From an uncultured Bacteroidales bacterium (GTDB lineage Bacteria > Bacteroidota > Bacteroidia > Bacteroidales > Paludibacteraceae): a DNA stretch of 64,000 bases. The DNA lies in NCBI GenBank assembly GCA_902800215.1, contig CADCDS010000001.1, forward strand, positions 1 through 64,000, given 5' to 3'. Positions within the stretch are counted from its first letter, which is position 1; the number at the start of each line of letters is the position of its first letter. The notes beneath the pieces are model-generated. The model had not been told where the DNA came from and made no database searches. It worked only from the letters and a program-made list of their open reading frames with translations. A program made the translations under genes and the position numbers. Of this stretch, positions 12,466 through 21,704 are shown piece after piece.

Positions 12466-12497
12466 TTTGCGCGCGTGAAATATTTTTTGTATCTTTG
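12466..12497 (+). promoter_or_regulatory. Promoter of the OB-fold lipoprotein gene
   Basis: TTTGC at 12466-12470 and TATCTTTG at 12490-12497, followed by CACGC. The start codon chosen at 12544 is about 40 bases downstream of the predicted start point. Confidence 0.75.
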
Positions 12498-12543
12498 CAC
12501 GCTATTTTGAGATTTTATGCGAAATATCTTAAATACTACATAT

Positions 12544-13452
12544 ATGAAAAAGAGCGTTATCGTTTTGACCGCAGCGGTCGCAATGGTATTTTTTGGTTGT
12601 AAAGAGAGTCCGTACATTAACGGTCCCGGCGAGATGGTAGATCAGTTACCGGATTCGATTCCGTCTATCGCAGATCCGGATCCCACGCCGGATCCCGAGG
12701 GTGTAGATATTCCGGAAGGCACGATCAACGTGAACGAGGCGGTGAAGATCGCTAAGAAGTTAGCGGCAGGAGAGGTTTCGGCAGACCGTTATTTCATCAA
12801 AGGATGGGTAGTTGGTTTCAACCGCGGCAACACGTTCGATACCGATTTCCCGAAATACGGTAATGATTTTGTATATTTGAGTGCCCGTCAGGACGGTAAG
12901 GGAACGAAGCAGTTCTATGCTTATCGCATTTTAGGTAAGTTTGGTGCGAAGTTCCCGGATTTGGAGTGCATACAAGTAGGTGATTTCATTGTGATCAGTT
13001 GCTATCCGATGAACTATAACGGTACATACGAGTCCAATGGTTTATGCCATACCTATGCATCGAACAACGCGCATTTCAATGAGATGTTCCCGTGGATATT
13101 CCCGGGATGTCCGGTGCCGGGTGAAGGTGAGATCAGTGTGACGGAAGCGGAGAAAGTGAGTGCTAAGTTAGCCAGCAAAGAGACCTCCACTGAGACCTAC
13201 AAGATCCGTGGTGTAGTGACGAGTGTGGACACGGTGGATCCGTCGTACGGTAATGCAACCTTCAATATCTCGGACGGTTCTGGTGTAGCTACCTGTTATC
13301 GTCTGAAAGCCAAAGGTGGAGCAAAATTCACGAATGCGAACCAGGTGGCTATTGGTGACACGGTGCTGGTGGAAGCCAAGATTCAGAACTACAACGGCAC
13401 CTGCGAACCGACGCAAGGTAATGTAGTGGAATCGACCAATCCGAATTTTTAA
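12544..13452 (+). CDS. Lipoprotein with two OB-fold-like repeats (DUF6359-like)
   Basis: 302 residues from MKKSVIVL; an ATG 27 bases upstream has no signal-peptide logic. The lipobox AMVFFGC gives a lipid-modified C19. A Pro/Asp-rich linker (DPDPTPDPEG) follows. Two related domains are visible. The first is around NVNEAVKIAKKLAAGEVSADRYFIKGWVVG and the second around SVTEAEKVSAKLASKETSTETYKIRGVV. Each ends in an NYNGT(Y/C)E motif. These match the OB-fold domains found in Bacteroidales lipoproteins, sometimes joined to secreted nucleases. Likely anchored in the outer membrane; ligand unknown. No other gene appears to share the unit. Confidence 0.82.
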   Translation: MKKSVIVLTAAVAMVFFGCKESPYINGPGEMVDQLPDSIPSIADPDPTPDPEGVDIPEGTINVNEAVKIAKKLAAGEVSADRYFIKGWVVGFNRGNTFDTDFPKYGNDFVYLSARQDGKGTKQFYAYRILGKFGAKFPDLECIQVGDFIVISCYPMNYNGTYESNGLCHTYASNNAHFNEMFPWIFPGCPVPGEGEISVTEAEKVSAKLASKETSTETYKIRGVVTSVDTVDPSYGNATFNISDGSGVATCYRLKAKGGAKFTNANQVAIGDTVLVEAKIQNYNGTCEPTQGNVVESTNPNF

Positions 13453-13492
13453 TTTCTAAAACGCAAAAAATATTTAAATTCAATAACAAAAA

Positions 13493-15301
13493 ATGGCAAG
13501 TTTACAAAAAATCAGAAATCATGGCCCACTTTTGATCGTAATTATCGGTTTGGCCATGTTAGCATTTATTCTCAGTGACTTCTTAAACAACAGCACGAGT
13601 ATTTTCCGTGAGAATCCGAACAAGTTGGGTTCGATTGCAGGAGAGGTTGTTCAATCCAATGATTTCAATGCAGCACAGCAGTTCTACGAGGCTTATCCGT
13701 ATGCGTTGGTAGGTCTGTACGGAAGCGAGGCACAACGTGAGGCATTGGGTGCGCACATGAACACGATTACCGAGCTTCAACAGAAAGCGCAAGAAGGCAA
13801 TCTCGACGAAGAGGCTGCTGTTGAGCTGGAGAAGCAATGGAAAGAGGCATGGGACGGCATCAAGGGTCTGGCCAATGAGATCAAAGAGAGCACGAACTTC
13901 AACCAGTTATTGTGGAATGAGTTTGTGACTTATTACACTTTCAAACCGCAGGCTGAGAAGATCGGCATGGACATCAGCTACGACGAGTATGAGCGTGCGA
14001 TGCAGGTGTTCGGTCTTCCGTACGGTGCGCCGGAGCACATTACCAAAGGTATCTATCTGCAGCAGAAATACATGGCCTTGCTGCGCAACACCTTGGCGGT
14101 TAACTCGTTGGAAGCCGAGTTCGCTTTCAACAGCCGTCAGCAGGCTATCAGCGCAGAATATGTGATGCTGCCTTACGATGCGATCGCTGATTCGCTGGTA
14201 GAGGTAAGCGAGAAAGACATCAAGGCGCTGTATGACCAATACAAATCGCAGTTCAGAACGGAGCCGATGCGTCGGATTGAATACACCGTGATCAATTATG
14301 AGCCGAGTGAGGCTGACATGCTCAAAGAGGCTGAGTTCATGGCAAGTATCCAGGAGGATTTCCGTACGGCGAATGACATCGAAGCACTCTTGAAGTCCTA
14401 TTCGGATGCAGAGTACCAAGATATTAAAGTTTTTGCTATCGACGCTGTACCGGCAGAGTTTGCTGAGTTTGTAGCGAACAAAGAGGCCAAAGTAGGCGAT
14501 TGTTCCGAAATTCTGCTGAACGAGCATGTCTATTCGATGGCTCGTATCATGGCGCTGGATAAAAAGAATGTATCGTTAGCTATTGTACGCCGCGTTGTGG
14601 ATCCGTCGGAGCCGACGAAGGTAGATCTGGAATACGAATACCGTCAACTGGTTCGTGAGCACGCAACGGTAGAGGAGTTCGAGCAGATGGCAAGAGAAAA
14701 AGGTCTGCCGCTTCAATACGCTACGGTTCAGGAGTTGACCCAGAAGATCGGTGGTTTGCAGGATTGCCGCAAGGTGGTTCTGAAAGCCTTTGAGACCGCT
14801 GAGGGTAATGCTTGCGACGATGCGATCAAGTGTGGTGACCACATCGTGATTGCAGCCGTTGTAGAAGCGAATGACGAGCATTACATGCCGTTGGATAAGG
14901 TGCGTGAAGGTTTGCGTATCATGGCGGCTAACGACGCCAAGGCTAAGTATATCGAGCAAGAGATGAACGTAAACGGTTTGGACGAAGCAGCTCAGGTTTG
15001 GGGCCAATCGGTTCAGAGCGTAGCACGTATGTCGCTGGCTGACAACTATCCGGATCCGGCAGTTGTAGGTGCTGCTTTTGCACAAGGAGAGAACGCAGTA
15101 AGCGGTTTGATCAAGGGTGACCGCGGTATGTATATCGTGAAGACCGGTGCCCGTCTTGATGGTGCTGAGGAATATACCGAGGAAGCGGCACAGAACGAGA
15201 AAGCACGTCTGTCGCAGGCTATTGGAACCAAGTTCCAGCAGGCTATCCAGGAGTTGACGAACAATGTTCGTGTAAAAATCAACGATCTGGAGCGCTTCTA
15301 A
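13493..15301 (+). CDS. SurA/PpiD-like periplasmic folding protein without parvulin domain
   Basis: 602 residues; Bacteroidales PpiD proteins usually have about 700. A single N-terminal membrane anchor (LLIVIIGLAMLAFILSDFL, residues 12-30) is followed by the SurA_N_3-type helical chaperone region and the RRIEYTVINYEPSEADMLKE strand pair. Where the parvulin PPIase domain normally lies, the sequence passes from NEHVYSMARIMALDKK directly to NVSLAIVRRVVDPSEPT, which in relatives comes after the parvulin fold. No GGxLGWF-type parvulin motif is present. It is probably a chaperone tethered on the periplasmic side of the inner membrane, without isomerase activity. No promoter box was seen just upstream. 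Confidence 0.85.
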   Translation: MASLQKIRNHGPLLIVIIGLAMLAFILSDFLNNSTSIFRENPNKLGSIAGEVVQSNDFNAAQQFYEAYPYALVGLYGSEAQREALGAHMNTITELQQKAQEGNLDEEAAVELEKQWKEAWDGIKGLANEIKESTNFNQLLWNEFVTYYTFKPQAEKIGMDISYDEYERAMQVFGLPYGAPEHITKGIYLQQKYMALLRNTLAVNSLEAEFAFNSRQQAISAEYVMLPYDAIADSLVEVSEKDIKALYDQYKSQFRTEPMRRIEYTVINYEPSEADMLKEAEFMASIQEDFRTANDIEALLKSYSDAEYQDIKVFAIDAVPAEFAEFVANKEAKVGDCSEILLNEHVYSMARIMALDKKNVSLAIVRRVVDPSEPTKVDLEYEYRQLVREHATVEEFEQMAREKGLPLQYATVQELTQKIGGLQDCRKVVLKAFETAEGNACDDAIKCGDHIVIAAVVEANDEHYMPLDKVREGLRIMAANDAKAKYIEQEMNVNGLDEAAQVWGQSVQSVARMSLADNYPDPAVVGAAFAQGENAVSGLIKGDRGMYIVKTGARLDGAEEYTEEAAQNEKARLSQAIGTKFQQAIQELTNNVRVKINDLERF

Positions 15302-15324
15302 TCGCGCACGCGTGTAATTATATA

Positions 15325-15356
15325 AGGAGAGTGCTCTCACGGGGACTCTCCTTTAT
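15325..15356 (+). terminator. Probable terminator after the PpiD-like gene
   Basis: AAGGAGAGT and ACTCTCCTT form a 9-base-pair stem around GCTCTCACGGGG, followed by a short T-containing tail. Confidence 0.65.
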
Positions 15357-15389
15357 AGTAAAGACGAATAATGGAGAAAGGCTAATGTA

Positions 15390-16718
15390 ATGGTGAAAGG
15401 CGAAAGAAATATATCTCCGTGGTTTTGGGTGCCGACGCTGTATTTTACGGAAGGTATCCCCTATTTCCTGGTGAACAACATCTCGGTGATGATGTTTGCC
15501 AAGATGGGTGTACCGAATGATCAGTTGTCGTTCTTCACGACCTTGCTTTATTTCCCATGGTTCTTAAAGGGGTTATGGAGTCCTTTTATCGATATCTTCC
15601 GCACGAAACGATGGTGGATCATCTCGATGCAGGTGTTGATGACGGTGCTCTGTATCTTACTGACACTCACCCTTCCCCACCCGTCTGCGGAGATGATGGC
15701 CAACAGCCAGACCTCAGTAGGACTGTTCACGTGGACGTTGATTTTCTTTATCATCACCGCTTTTGCTTCTGCGACACATGACATCGCGGCAGACGGTTAC
15801 TACATGTTAGCTCATAACGCGAAGAGTCAGGCGGCTTTTGTCGGTATCCGTTCGACCTTCTATCGCATTGCGGCCATCTTCTCGCAAGGTGTGCTGGTAT
15901 ATATCGCCGGTGTGATTGAGAAAGACACGAATGATATTCCGTGGTCCTGGCAGGTCACGTTAGGAGCGACGAGTGTTATCCTGCTGTTAGTCACTCTGTA
16001 CCATTGTTTTTTCCTTCCCCGTGCAGCGGAAGATCAGTTACGGGAAACCAAGGATTTCAACGGTGCAATGCGTGAGTTAGGTGCTTCTTTTGCTACCTTT
16101 TTCACCAAGCCGGGTGTAGTCTTGGCGATTGTGTTTATGCTGCTGTACCGCTTAAGCGAAGGATTCTTGGTGAAGTTATGCCAACCGTTCCTGGTAGCGA
16201 GTCGAGACACGTCCATCGTGAACGGAAAGATCATCGGCGGCGGTCTGGAACTCAGTACCGACACGGTAGGTATCCTATACGGTACGATTGGCGTGATCGC
16301 CTTGCTGGTGGGTGGTATCTTAGGGGGAATTTATATTGCAAGGAAAGGCTTGAAACGCTCGATCTGGTTAATGGCCGCGGCCTTGACATTACCGAGTTTT
16401 GTGTATTGTTACCTGAGCATGGCGCAGCCGGAATCGACCTGGATCATCGGTTCTGCGGTAGGTTTTGAGCAGTTCGGTTACGGTTTTGGTTTCACCGCCT
16501 ATATGATGTATATGATGCATTTCTCGGAAGGCAAATACAAGACGGCGCATTATGCGATCTGCACCGCTTTCATGGCCTTGTCGATGATGATTCCGGGCTT
16601 TGTGGCGGGAAGTATTGAGATGGCAGTGGGATACACGGCATTCTTCTGGATCGCCAATGCCTGCAGCGTCACCACTTTTATTGTTACATACTTTGTTTAC
16701 AAACGTTTAAAAGAATAG
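15390..16718 (+). CDS. AmpG-like major facilitator transporter
   Basis: 442 residues with about 12 hydrophobic segments. The opening WFWVPTLYFTEGIPYFLVN, the FFTTLLYFPWFLKGLWSPFID loop and ASATHDIAADGYYM are typical of the AmpG/PAT branch of the MFS, which brings muropeptides or similar peptidoglycan fragments into the cytoplasm. Bacteroidetes often carry several paralogues of uncertain substrate, so muropeptide uptake is a family inference. The start codon lies in a short word repeat (TGGTGAAAGGCGAAAG) whose core TGAAAGGCGAAAG recurs inside the TonB receptor gene. pssA follows after 3 bases, so the two are cotranscribed. Confidence 0.85.
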   Translation: MVKGERNISPWFWVPTLYFTEGIPYFLVNNISVMMFAKMGVPNDQLSFFTTLLYFPWFLKGLWSPFIDIFRTKRWWIISMQVLMTVLCILLTLTLPHPSAEMMANSQTSVGLFTWTLIFFIITAFASATHDIAADGYYMLAHNAKSQAAFVGIRSTFYRIAAIFSQGVLVYIAGVIEKDTNDIPWSWQVTLGATSVILLLVTLYHCFFLPRAAEDQLRETKDFNGAMRELGASFATFFTKPGVVLAIVFMLLYRLSEGFLVKLCQPFLVASRDTSIVNGKIIGGGLELSTDTVGILYGTIGVIALLVGGILGGIYIARKGLKRSIWLMAAALTLPSFVYCYLSMAQPESTWIIGSAVGFEQFGYGFGFTAYMMYMMHFSEGKYKTAHYAICTAFMALSMMIPGFVAGSIEMAVGYTAFFWIANACSVTTFIVTYFVYKRLKE

Positions 16719-16721
16719 AAA

Positions 16722-17426
16722 ATGAATTATAAACGCATTATTCCGGACGGAATTACGAGTTGCAATTTGATCTGCGGTGCTTTGGCCACTTATATGGCTA
16801 CGCAGGGTGAGTTTCATTGGGCTTTTGTGCTGATCTTAGCCGGTGCATTCTTTGATTTCTTTGACGGTCTGAGTTCCCGTCTGTTGAAGGCATCCAGTCC
16901 CATCGGCGTAGAATTGGACTCGTTGGCGGACGATATTACCTTCGGTTTGGCGCCGTCGATGATGCTGTTCTGCTTTGTCAAACCGGTAATCGGTTGGTGG
17001 GCAGGTATAGCGTTGGTGATGGCGGCTATGTCGGCCTTACGCTTGGCGAAATTCAATGTGGATGAACGGCAACACGACTCCTTTATCGGTTTGGCTACAC
17101 CGGCCAATGCCATCTTCTGGGGAGGTATCTGCAGTCTGCCGATGGAGATACTAAGCAATGCGTGGTTGGCATGGACCTTAGTGGGCATTTCGTTGATCAG
17201 CGGTTACCTGCTGAATGCCGAGATTCCGTTCTTCAGTTTTAAAGCGTTCAAACGAGAGAAGACATTGATTATCAGTTTCTTGGTAGGTTGCCTGATCCTA
17301 ATAGGATTCTGCGTGATAGAGGCACTCGCCTACCAAAAAGTTGCCTTTGCACTCTTCAGCGGCACGGCCTGCATCGTGTGGTACGTGGCGTTAAATTTGC
17401 TGATGTGCTTTCGTAAGAAAAAATAA
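16722..17426 (+). CDS. pssA: CDP-diacylglycerol--serine O-phosphatidyltransferase
   Basis: 234 residues, polytopic. It makes phosphatidylserine from CDP-diacylglycerol and L-serine at the inner membrane, the first step to phosphatidylethanolamine. The full CDP-alcohol phosphotransferase motif is present: D45-x2-D48-G49-x2-S52-R53-x8-G62-x3-D66-x3-D70 (within FFDFFDGLSSRLLKASSPIG...ELDSLADD). Length and the opening GITSCNLICGALATY fit Bacteroidetes PssA. The start is 3 bases after the AmpG-like gene, and the endonuclease I gene starts 12 bases after its stop. No promoter is seen within the run. Confidence 0.93.
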   Translation: MNYKRIIPDGITSCNLICGALATYMATQGEFHWAFVLILAGAFFDFFDGLSSRLLKASSPIGVELDSLADDITFGLAPSMMLFCFVKPVIGWWAGIALVMAAMSALRLAKFNVDERQHDSFIGLATPANAIFWGGICSLPMEILSNAWLAWTLVGISLISGYLLNAEIPFFSFKAFKREKTLIISFLVGCLILIGFCVIEALAYQKVAFALFSGTACIVWYVALNLLMCFRKKK

Positions 17427-17438
17427 ATTCGATATACC

Positions 17439-18917
17439 ATGAAACGACACGTGATTCTTTGGGCATCGGTACTTATCTCGGTAAGCATCTGTGCCGCTGA
17501 CATCCCGGAGGGATACTATGACGCGATTGAAGGTACGCAGGACTCGGTTCTCAAATCTACTTTATACCGGATTATCAAAGGAGGCGAACGGTATTTCTAC
17601 GGAAACAATGAGTACCATACATCATCCAATCCGCCGGAGTGGCAAAAGGGTGATTTGAAAGGGTACGGCACATGGTATGCCTTCCCCATGACGGACATGC
17701 ATCCGGATGGTATTATCTGGGATATGTATTCCAATTGCGTGCGGTATTATCCAAAGGATAAAGGAGAATCCGGTTGTTCGCTGAATATCGAACATTGTTT
17801 GCCGAAAAGTTGGTGGGGAACAGGTGTCAAGACGGATACGATCTATCGGGATTTGTATAATCTGAATCCTTCCGACGCGCAAGCCAATTCCAATAAGAGC
17901 AACTATGCACCGGGGCATGTAAGCAAAGGCGATAAGTTCGACAACGGTTCCTTCCGCATGGATTCGAAGTCTAAGTCACAATACGACTATATATGCTGGG
18001 AACCGGCAGCGGAATATCGCGGTGATTTTGCAAGAACGTATTTCTACATGGTGACGGCATATGAAGAGCAGACCTGGAGTGACACCTACAGCGCCTATGT
18101 AAGCAATGATTCCTATCTTCGTTTTTCGCCAACAATAGTACAAGTACTATTGGATTGGCATCGTGCCGATCCGGTAAGCGACAAAGAACGATGCCGAGCA
18201 GACCGGATCTCGGATATTCAAGGGAACCGCAATCCGTACATCGACTACCCCGAGTTAGTGGAATTGATTTGGGGAAACAGAAAAGGAGAAAGCGTTGATT
18301 TATCCACATTAACTTGTGCCTTTGAAAGCGGTGTGTGTCCGGAACCGATCGTGCCGGAACCGGATCCGCAAACCTACGACACGCTTATCAACCTACCCGG
18401 TTTAACCAAGGCGATTGTGAATGCGTACACGAACGGAGAGATTTCCGGTTTTGCCAGCGATAAGATACAAAGTAACGGAACGCGATCCATTACCATGGGA
18501 GCCAGTACGACAGACGGATATCTTAATTTTAATCATCTGAACTTGACTGACTCTGCTATCTTGGATTTCCGTGCGTCTATATTCAATACCGCTGACTCGA
18601 TGCAACTGGATATCTATGCAAACGAGACGTTGATTCGTACCATCAAAGACAAAGTGGTTCAAAACACACGGAACGAACTCTATTATCGCACCACTATCCC
18701 TGCCGGGACGGACAGCATTAAGATCATCTCTGTAGGCGGGAAAACGACGATACGGGCCTGCATGCAGGAGTTGTATTTATTGCAAGTAAAAGGAGATCCC
18801 ACCGCTATCATCCGGCCCAAGGAACACTTGTCTATCAGTAAAGAACTTAGGGAAGGACAAGTGGTAATTATTCGAAATGCGTCAATTTTTACCCCATTAG
18901 GACAGGAAATTCGATAG
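17439..18917 (+). CDS. Secreted endonuclease I family nuclease with short C-terminal sorting-like tail
   Basis: 492 residues with a signal peptide (VILWASVLISVSICAA). The endonuclease I (EndA/NucM) domain has the His-Me finger motif LNIEHCLPKSWW (E118-H119) and the metal-binding YNLNPSDAQANSNKSNYAPG. A second beta-rich domain (about residues 315-455) looks like a carbohydrate- or surface-binding jelly roll. The C-terminus REGQVVIIRNASIFTPLGQE matches the tails of two other secreted proteins here, the CotH-like protein and the second IgGFc-like protein. The enzyme cleaves double-stranded DNA outside the cell. Possibly cotranscribed with pssA. Confidence 0.9.
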   Translation: MKRHVILWASVLISVSICAADIPEGYYDAIEGTQDSVLKSTLYRIIKGGERYFYGNNEYHTSSNPPEWQKGDLKGYGTWYAFPMTDMHPDGIIWDMYSNCVRYYPKDKGESGCSLNIEHCLPKSWWGTGVKTDTIYRDLYNLNPSDAQANSNKSNYAPGHVSKGDKFDNGSFRMDSKSKSQYDYICWEPAAEYRGDFARTYFYMVTAYEEQTWSDTYSAYVSNDSYLRFSPTIVQVLLDWHRADPVSDKERCRADRISDIQGNRNPYIDYPELVELIWGNRKGESVDLSTLTCAFESGVCPEPIVPEPDPQTYDTLINLPGLTKAIVNAYTNGEISGFASDKIQSNGTRSITMGASTTDGYLNFNHLNLTDSAILDFRASIFNTADSMQLDIYANETLIRTIKDKVVQNTRNELYYRTTIPAGTDSIKIISVGGKTTIRACMQELYLLQVKGDPTAIIRPKEHLSISKELREGQVVIIRNASIFTPLGQEIR

Positions 18918-18952
18918 GTGTGTCAATTTTTACACATTTTTCGTGAAAATAT

Positions 18953-18985
18953 GCACGCGCGCGTAAAAAAAAATTAGTAATTTTG
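18953..18985 (+). promoter_or_regulatory. Promoter of the first IgGFc-like gene
   Basis: TAATTTTG at 18978-18985, followed by CACCCG. The -33 region is GCACGCGCGCG rather than TTTGC, as also seen at other promoters preceded by a GCGCGC block. Confidence 0.6.
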
Positions 18986-19025
18986 CACCCGATTTAGAAC
19001 GCACACATTTAACACAACAACTAAT

Positions 19026-21680
19026 ATGAGAAAACAACTCTTCATTTCGCTGCTATGCTGCTTGATGATACCTGTAGCGGGTAAAGCGCAGAGCACAGTA
19101 GTGGATGGTCAATCGACTGAAGGTAAGGATTTCTGGGTGACGTTTATGCAAGCCGACCAGGATCCGAACAATGACTTAACTTTATCGCTTTCTATTTCGT
19201 CACGGGAAGATTGTCAGGTGACGATCACCAATCCCTTCACCGGTTATTCGGAGAACGTGACCGTGACGGCTAATCAGATGCAGTTGGTGGAGCTGTACGA
19301 AGGAAACGTGCTTGTTTCCAACGCTCGTTCCGCTATGGCTACTTCCGGAAAGGTTTGTTACGCGGTGAACTCGGAGCAAGTGGACACCTGTGCTTTGCAT
19401 GTGACCTCCACGGCGAACATCTCTCTTTTCGCCACCAACTACAAGCGTGCTACGTTTGACGCCACCAACGTGCTGCCAACGGCATCGCTGTTAGACGAAT
19501 ATTATATTCAGACCTATACTCCCTCCGATCACGGTGGAACGGGAGCTACACAAGGTAGTCATTTTGCCATTATTGCGGCAGAGGATAATACGGTAGTGGA
19601 TTACTGTCCGACGGTGGATACCAAAGCCATTGATGAGGCCAAGAGCGCTTATGCTTTCTCGCAAGGTATCGGCATGAGTGACGAGCAGTTGGCCTTGGCG
19701 AATTTCCAAGTAGGCGACACGCTCCATTCACCGGTTCTGATGGCTGGTCAGGTCTATTATGTATGGACCGGAAAGAAAGACAACACACCGGGTGACTTGT
19801 CCGGTACGTACGTCAAGGCACGCGACAAGAAGAAGATCGCAGTCTTCCAAGGCTGTCCGCATACCAATATCCCGTATCAAGTGAAGCAGCGTGATCATAT
19901 CTTCTCGCAGGCCATGCCAACCCAATACTGGGGCAACACCTTTGTACTGACCGCTTCGGCCAGCCGTCCGGTGGATAAGATCCGTATCCTGGCGCTGAAC
20001 GATGAGACGGAGGTGCGTATTAACGGCGACTCCGTGTACACATTCAATTTTGCGACCAACCCCAAACGCTATTGGGAGTTTGAGATCGGTACGCAAGGTA
20101 AATATGCCCAGAACGGCAGTTGTCTGGTGACCACTTCCTGTCCGTGTGCGGTACACCTGTTCATGGTGTCGCAGCAGTACCATGGCGACAAGAACTCCAG
20201 CGGTGACCCGGCGATGCTGTGGATCAACCCTATAGAGCAGCAGATCGACCAGGTGACGTTTGCAACCTATGCCAGCAAGAACGGAACGACGGCGCACTAC
20301 GTGAATGTAGTGACCGACCAACCGGATTTGATGACATTGGACGGAGCGTCTATCGCTTCCAATTTCAGCGCTGTAAGCGGTTCCAACACCTATCATTACG
20401 CACAGATCTCGTTAGGCAGTACCGCTACCTCGCATACCTTGAAGAGTAACGGTTCCAACTTCATCGCTCACGTGTACGGCTTTACATCCAATGAGTCGTA
20501 CGGTTATTCCGCCGGAGGTGCCACCAAACCGCTGACGCAGTATATCACGATCAACGGTCAGATCTTTACGCCGGACAACGAGAATACGCTATGCGGAGAG
20601 GACACTATCAAATTCGCATGCCATCCGGATTATGAGTATAATAAGATTGAGTGGTATTTCGGTGACGGTCAGAGTGATTTGACCAATCAGGACTCCGTTC
20701 CGCATTACTATCCGAACTCGGGCACATACAACGCGTATGTGCTCATCTACCGCGAAAGCAGTAACCTCTGTGCCGGTCAGAATGCCATCGACAGTATTCC
20801 TATCAAGGTGACGATCGGACGGTACCAGTTCTCTATTGACGATATCGACATCCCGTGTCCGGAAGACGGAAAAGAATATATCGGTAAGGTGTATTACACC
20901 AACGAAGGCAAGGTCAATCTGCATGGCGACAATGTGACCATTGAGTTTGACGAAGCGGCCAAGGCAGCCGGTTTCAAGGATTCCGAACTGGTGATCACCG
21001 ATTCGTATTTCCAGATCAAGATTCCGACAGGCGACAGCGGTGCCAAACCGGAGACGCTGTACGGTATTCACCTCGTGATCAACTCCGATTGTGGCGGTGC
21101 AGACACCACGATGAACTTCATGATCAATTTTGACAATAACGTCATTGACCAGCGGTATGATAACGTGCTCGGTCTGCTGACCGCACCGTTCGCCGGTAAG
21201 ACACTCAGTGACTTCCAATGGTACCGTACTTCCGACAGCACGGCGCTGGAAGGTCAGGTTTCGTCGAACCTCAACTTCTACGACATCCCTTACGGTGGTG
21301 ACAAGAACGAAGCGTATTACGTGTGCTTCACAATTAATAAAGGTCAGGCGGATGAGGTGCGTACCTGCGCATGCGCCAAGGCGTTTGTGACGGACGGCAC
21401 GAAGCATCAGTTTGAATCGGACCAGACGGGTCTGACGATCACGGCCAACTACTCCGTGCTGGCAGGCGGAAAAGTGTTCGTCAATGCCGACTACAAAGGC
21501 GAAACGGATATCGAGTGCTATGCGCAATGGATCGATGCCGCCGGTCATGTGTATAACGACCTGAAATTCAATATCCCAGACGGTGGATGCACCATCGCCG
21601 CACCGGCCGTCAAAGGTCTGTACCTGCTGCGTGTGGTGACGGGTAAAGGCAGTCGCAGTTTCAAATTCATCATTCAATAA
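19026..21680 (+). CDS. Secreted IgGFc-binding-like protein with PKD domain and T9SS tail
   Basis: 884 residues with a signal peptide ending VAGKAQ. The start of the mature protein (STEGKDFWVTFMQ) and motifs such as SCPCAVHLFMVSQQYHGDK and HVYGFTSNESYGYSAG belong to the IgGFc_binding N-terminal domain family, which in Bacteroidetes is found in large surface proteins. A PKD domain follows (KIEWYFGDGQSDLTNQDSVP). The last 80 residues (GLYLLRVVTGKGSRSFKFII) resemble a type A T9SS sorting domain. It is a clear paralogue of the gene at 23941, with an OmpA-family gene between them. The family name does not establish antibody binding here; adhesion or a structural surface role is inference. Confidence 0.85.
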   Translation: MRKQLFISLLCCLMIPVAGKAQSTVVDGQSTEGKDFWVTFMQADQDPNNDLTLSLSISSREDCQVTITNPFTGYSENVTVTANQMQLVELYEGNVLVSNARSAMATSGKVCYAVNSEQVDTCALHVTSTANISLFATNYKRATFDATNVLPTASLLDEYYIQTYTPSDHGGTGATQGSHFAIIAAEDNTVVDYCPTVDTKAIDEAKSAYAFSQGIGMSDEQLALANFQVGDTLHSPVLMAGQVYYVWTGKKDNTPGDLSGTYVKARDKKKIAVFQGCPHTNIPYQVKQRDHIFSQAMPTQYWGNTFVLTASASRPVDKIRILALNDETEVRINGDSVYTFNFATNPKRYWEFEIGTQGKYAQNGSCLVTTSCPCAVHLFMVSQQYHGDKNSSGDPAMLWINPIEQQIDQVTFATYASKNGTTAHYVNVVTDQPDLMTLDGASIASNFSAVSGSNTYHYAQISLGSTATSHTLKSNGSNFIAHVYGFTSNESYGYSAGGATKPLTQYITINGQIFTPDNENTLCGEDTIKFACHPDYEYNKIEWYFGDGQSDLTNQDSVPHYYPNSGTYNAYVLIYRESSNLCAGQNAIDSIPIKVTIGRYQFSIDDIDIPCPEDGKEYIGKVYYTNEGKVNLHGDNVTIEFDEAAKAAGFKDSELVITDSYFQIKIPTGDSGAKPETLYGIHLVINSDCGGADTTMNFMINFDNNVIDQRYDNVLGLLTAPFAGKTLSDFQWYRTSDSTALEGQVSSNLNFYDIPYGGDKNEAYYVCFTINKGQADEVRTCACAKAFVTDGTKHQFESDQTGLTITANYSVLAGGKVFVNADYKGETDIECYAQWIDAAGHVYNDLKFNIPDGGCTIAAPAVKGLYLLRVVTGKGSRSFKFIIQ

Positions 21681-21704
21681 CAACACATTCAGGAGGACAA
21701 AACA

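Noticed and set aside
12236-12478. Small plus-strand frame upstream of the OB-fold lipoprotein
   Set aside because: It lies opposite the infC N-terminus and promoter; the infC reading is conserved.
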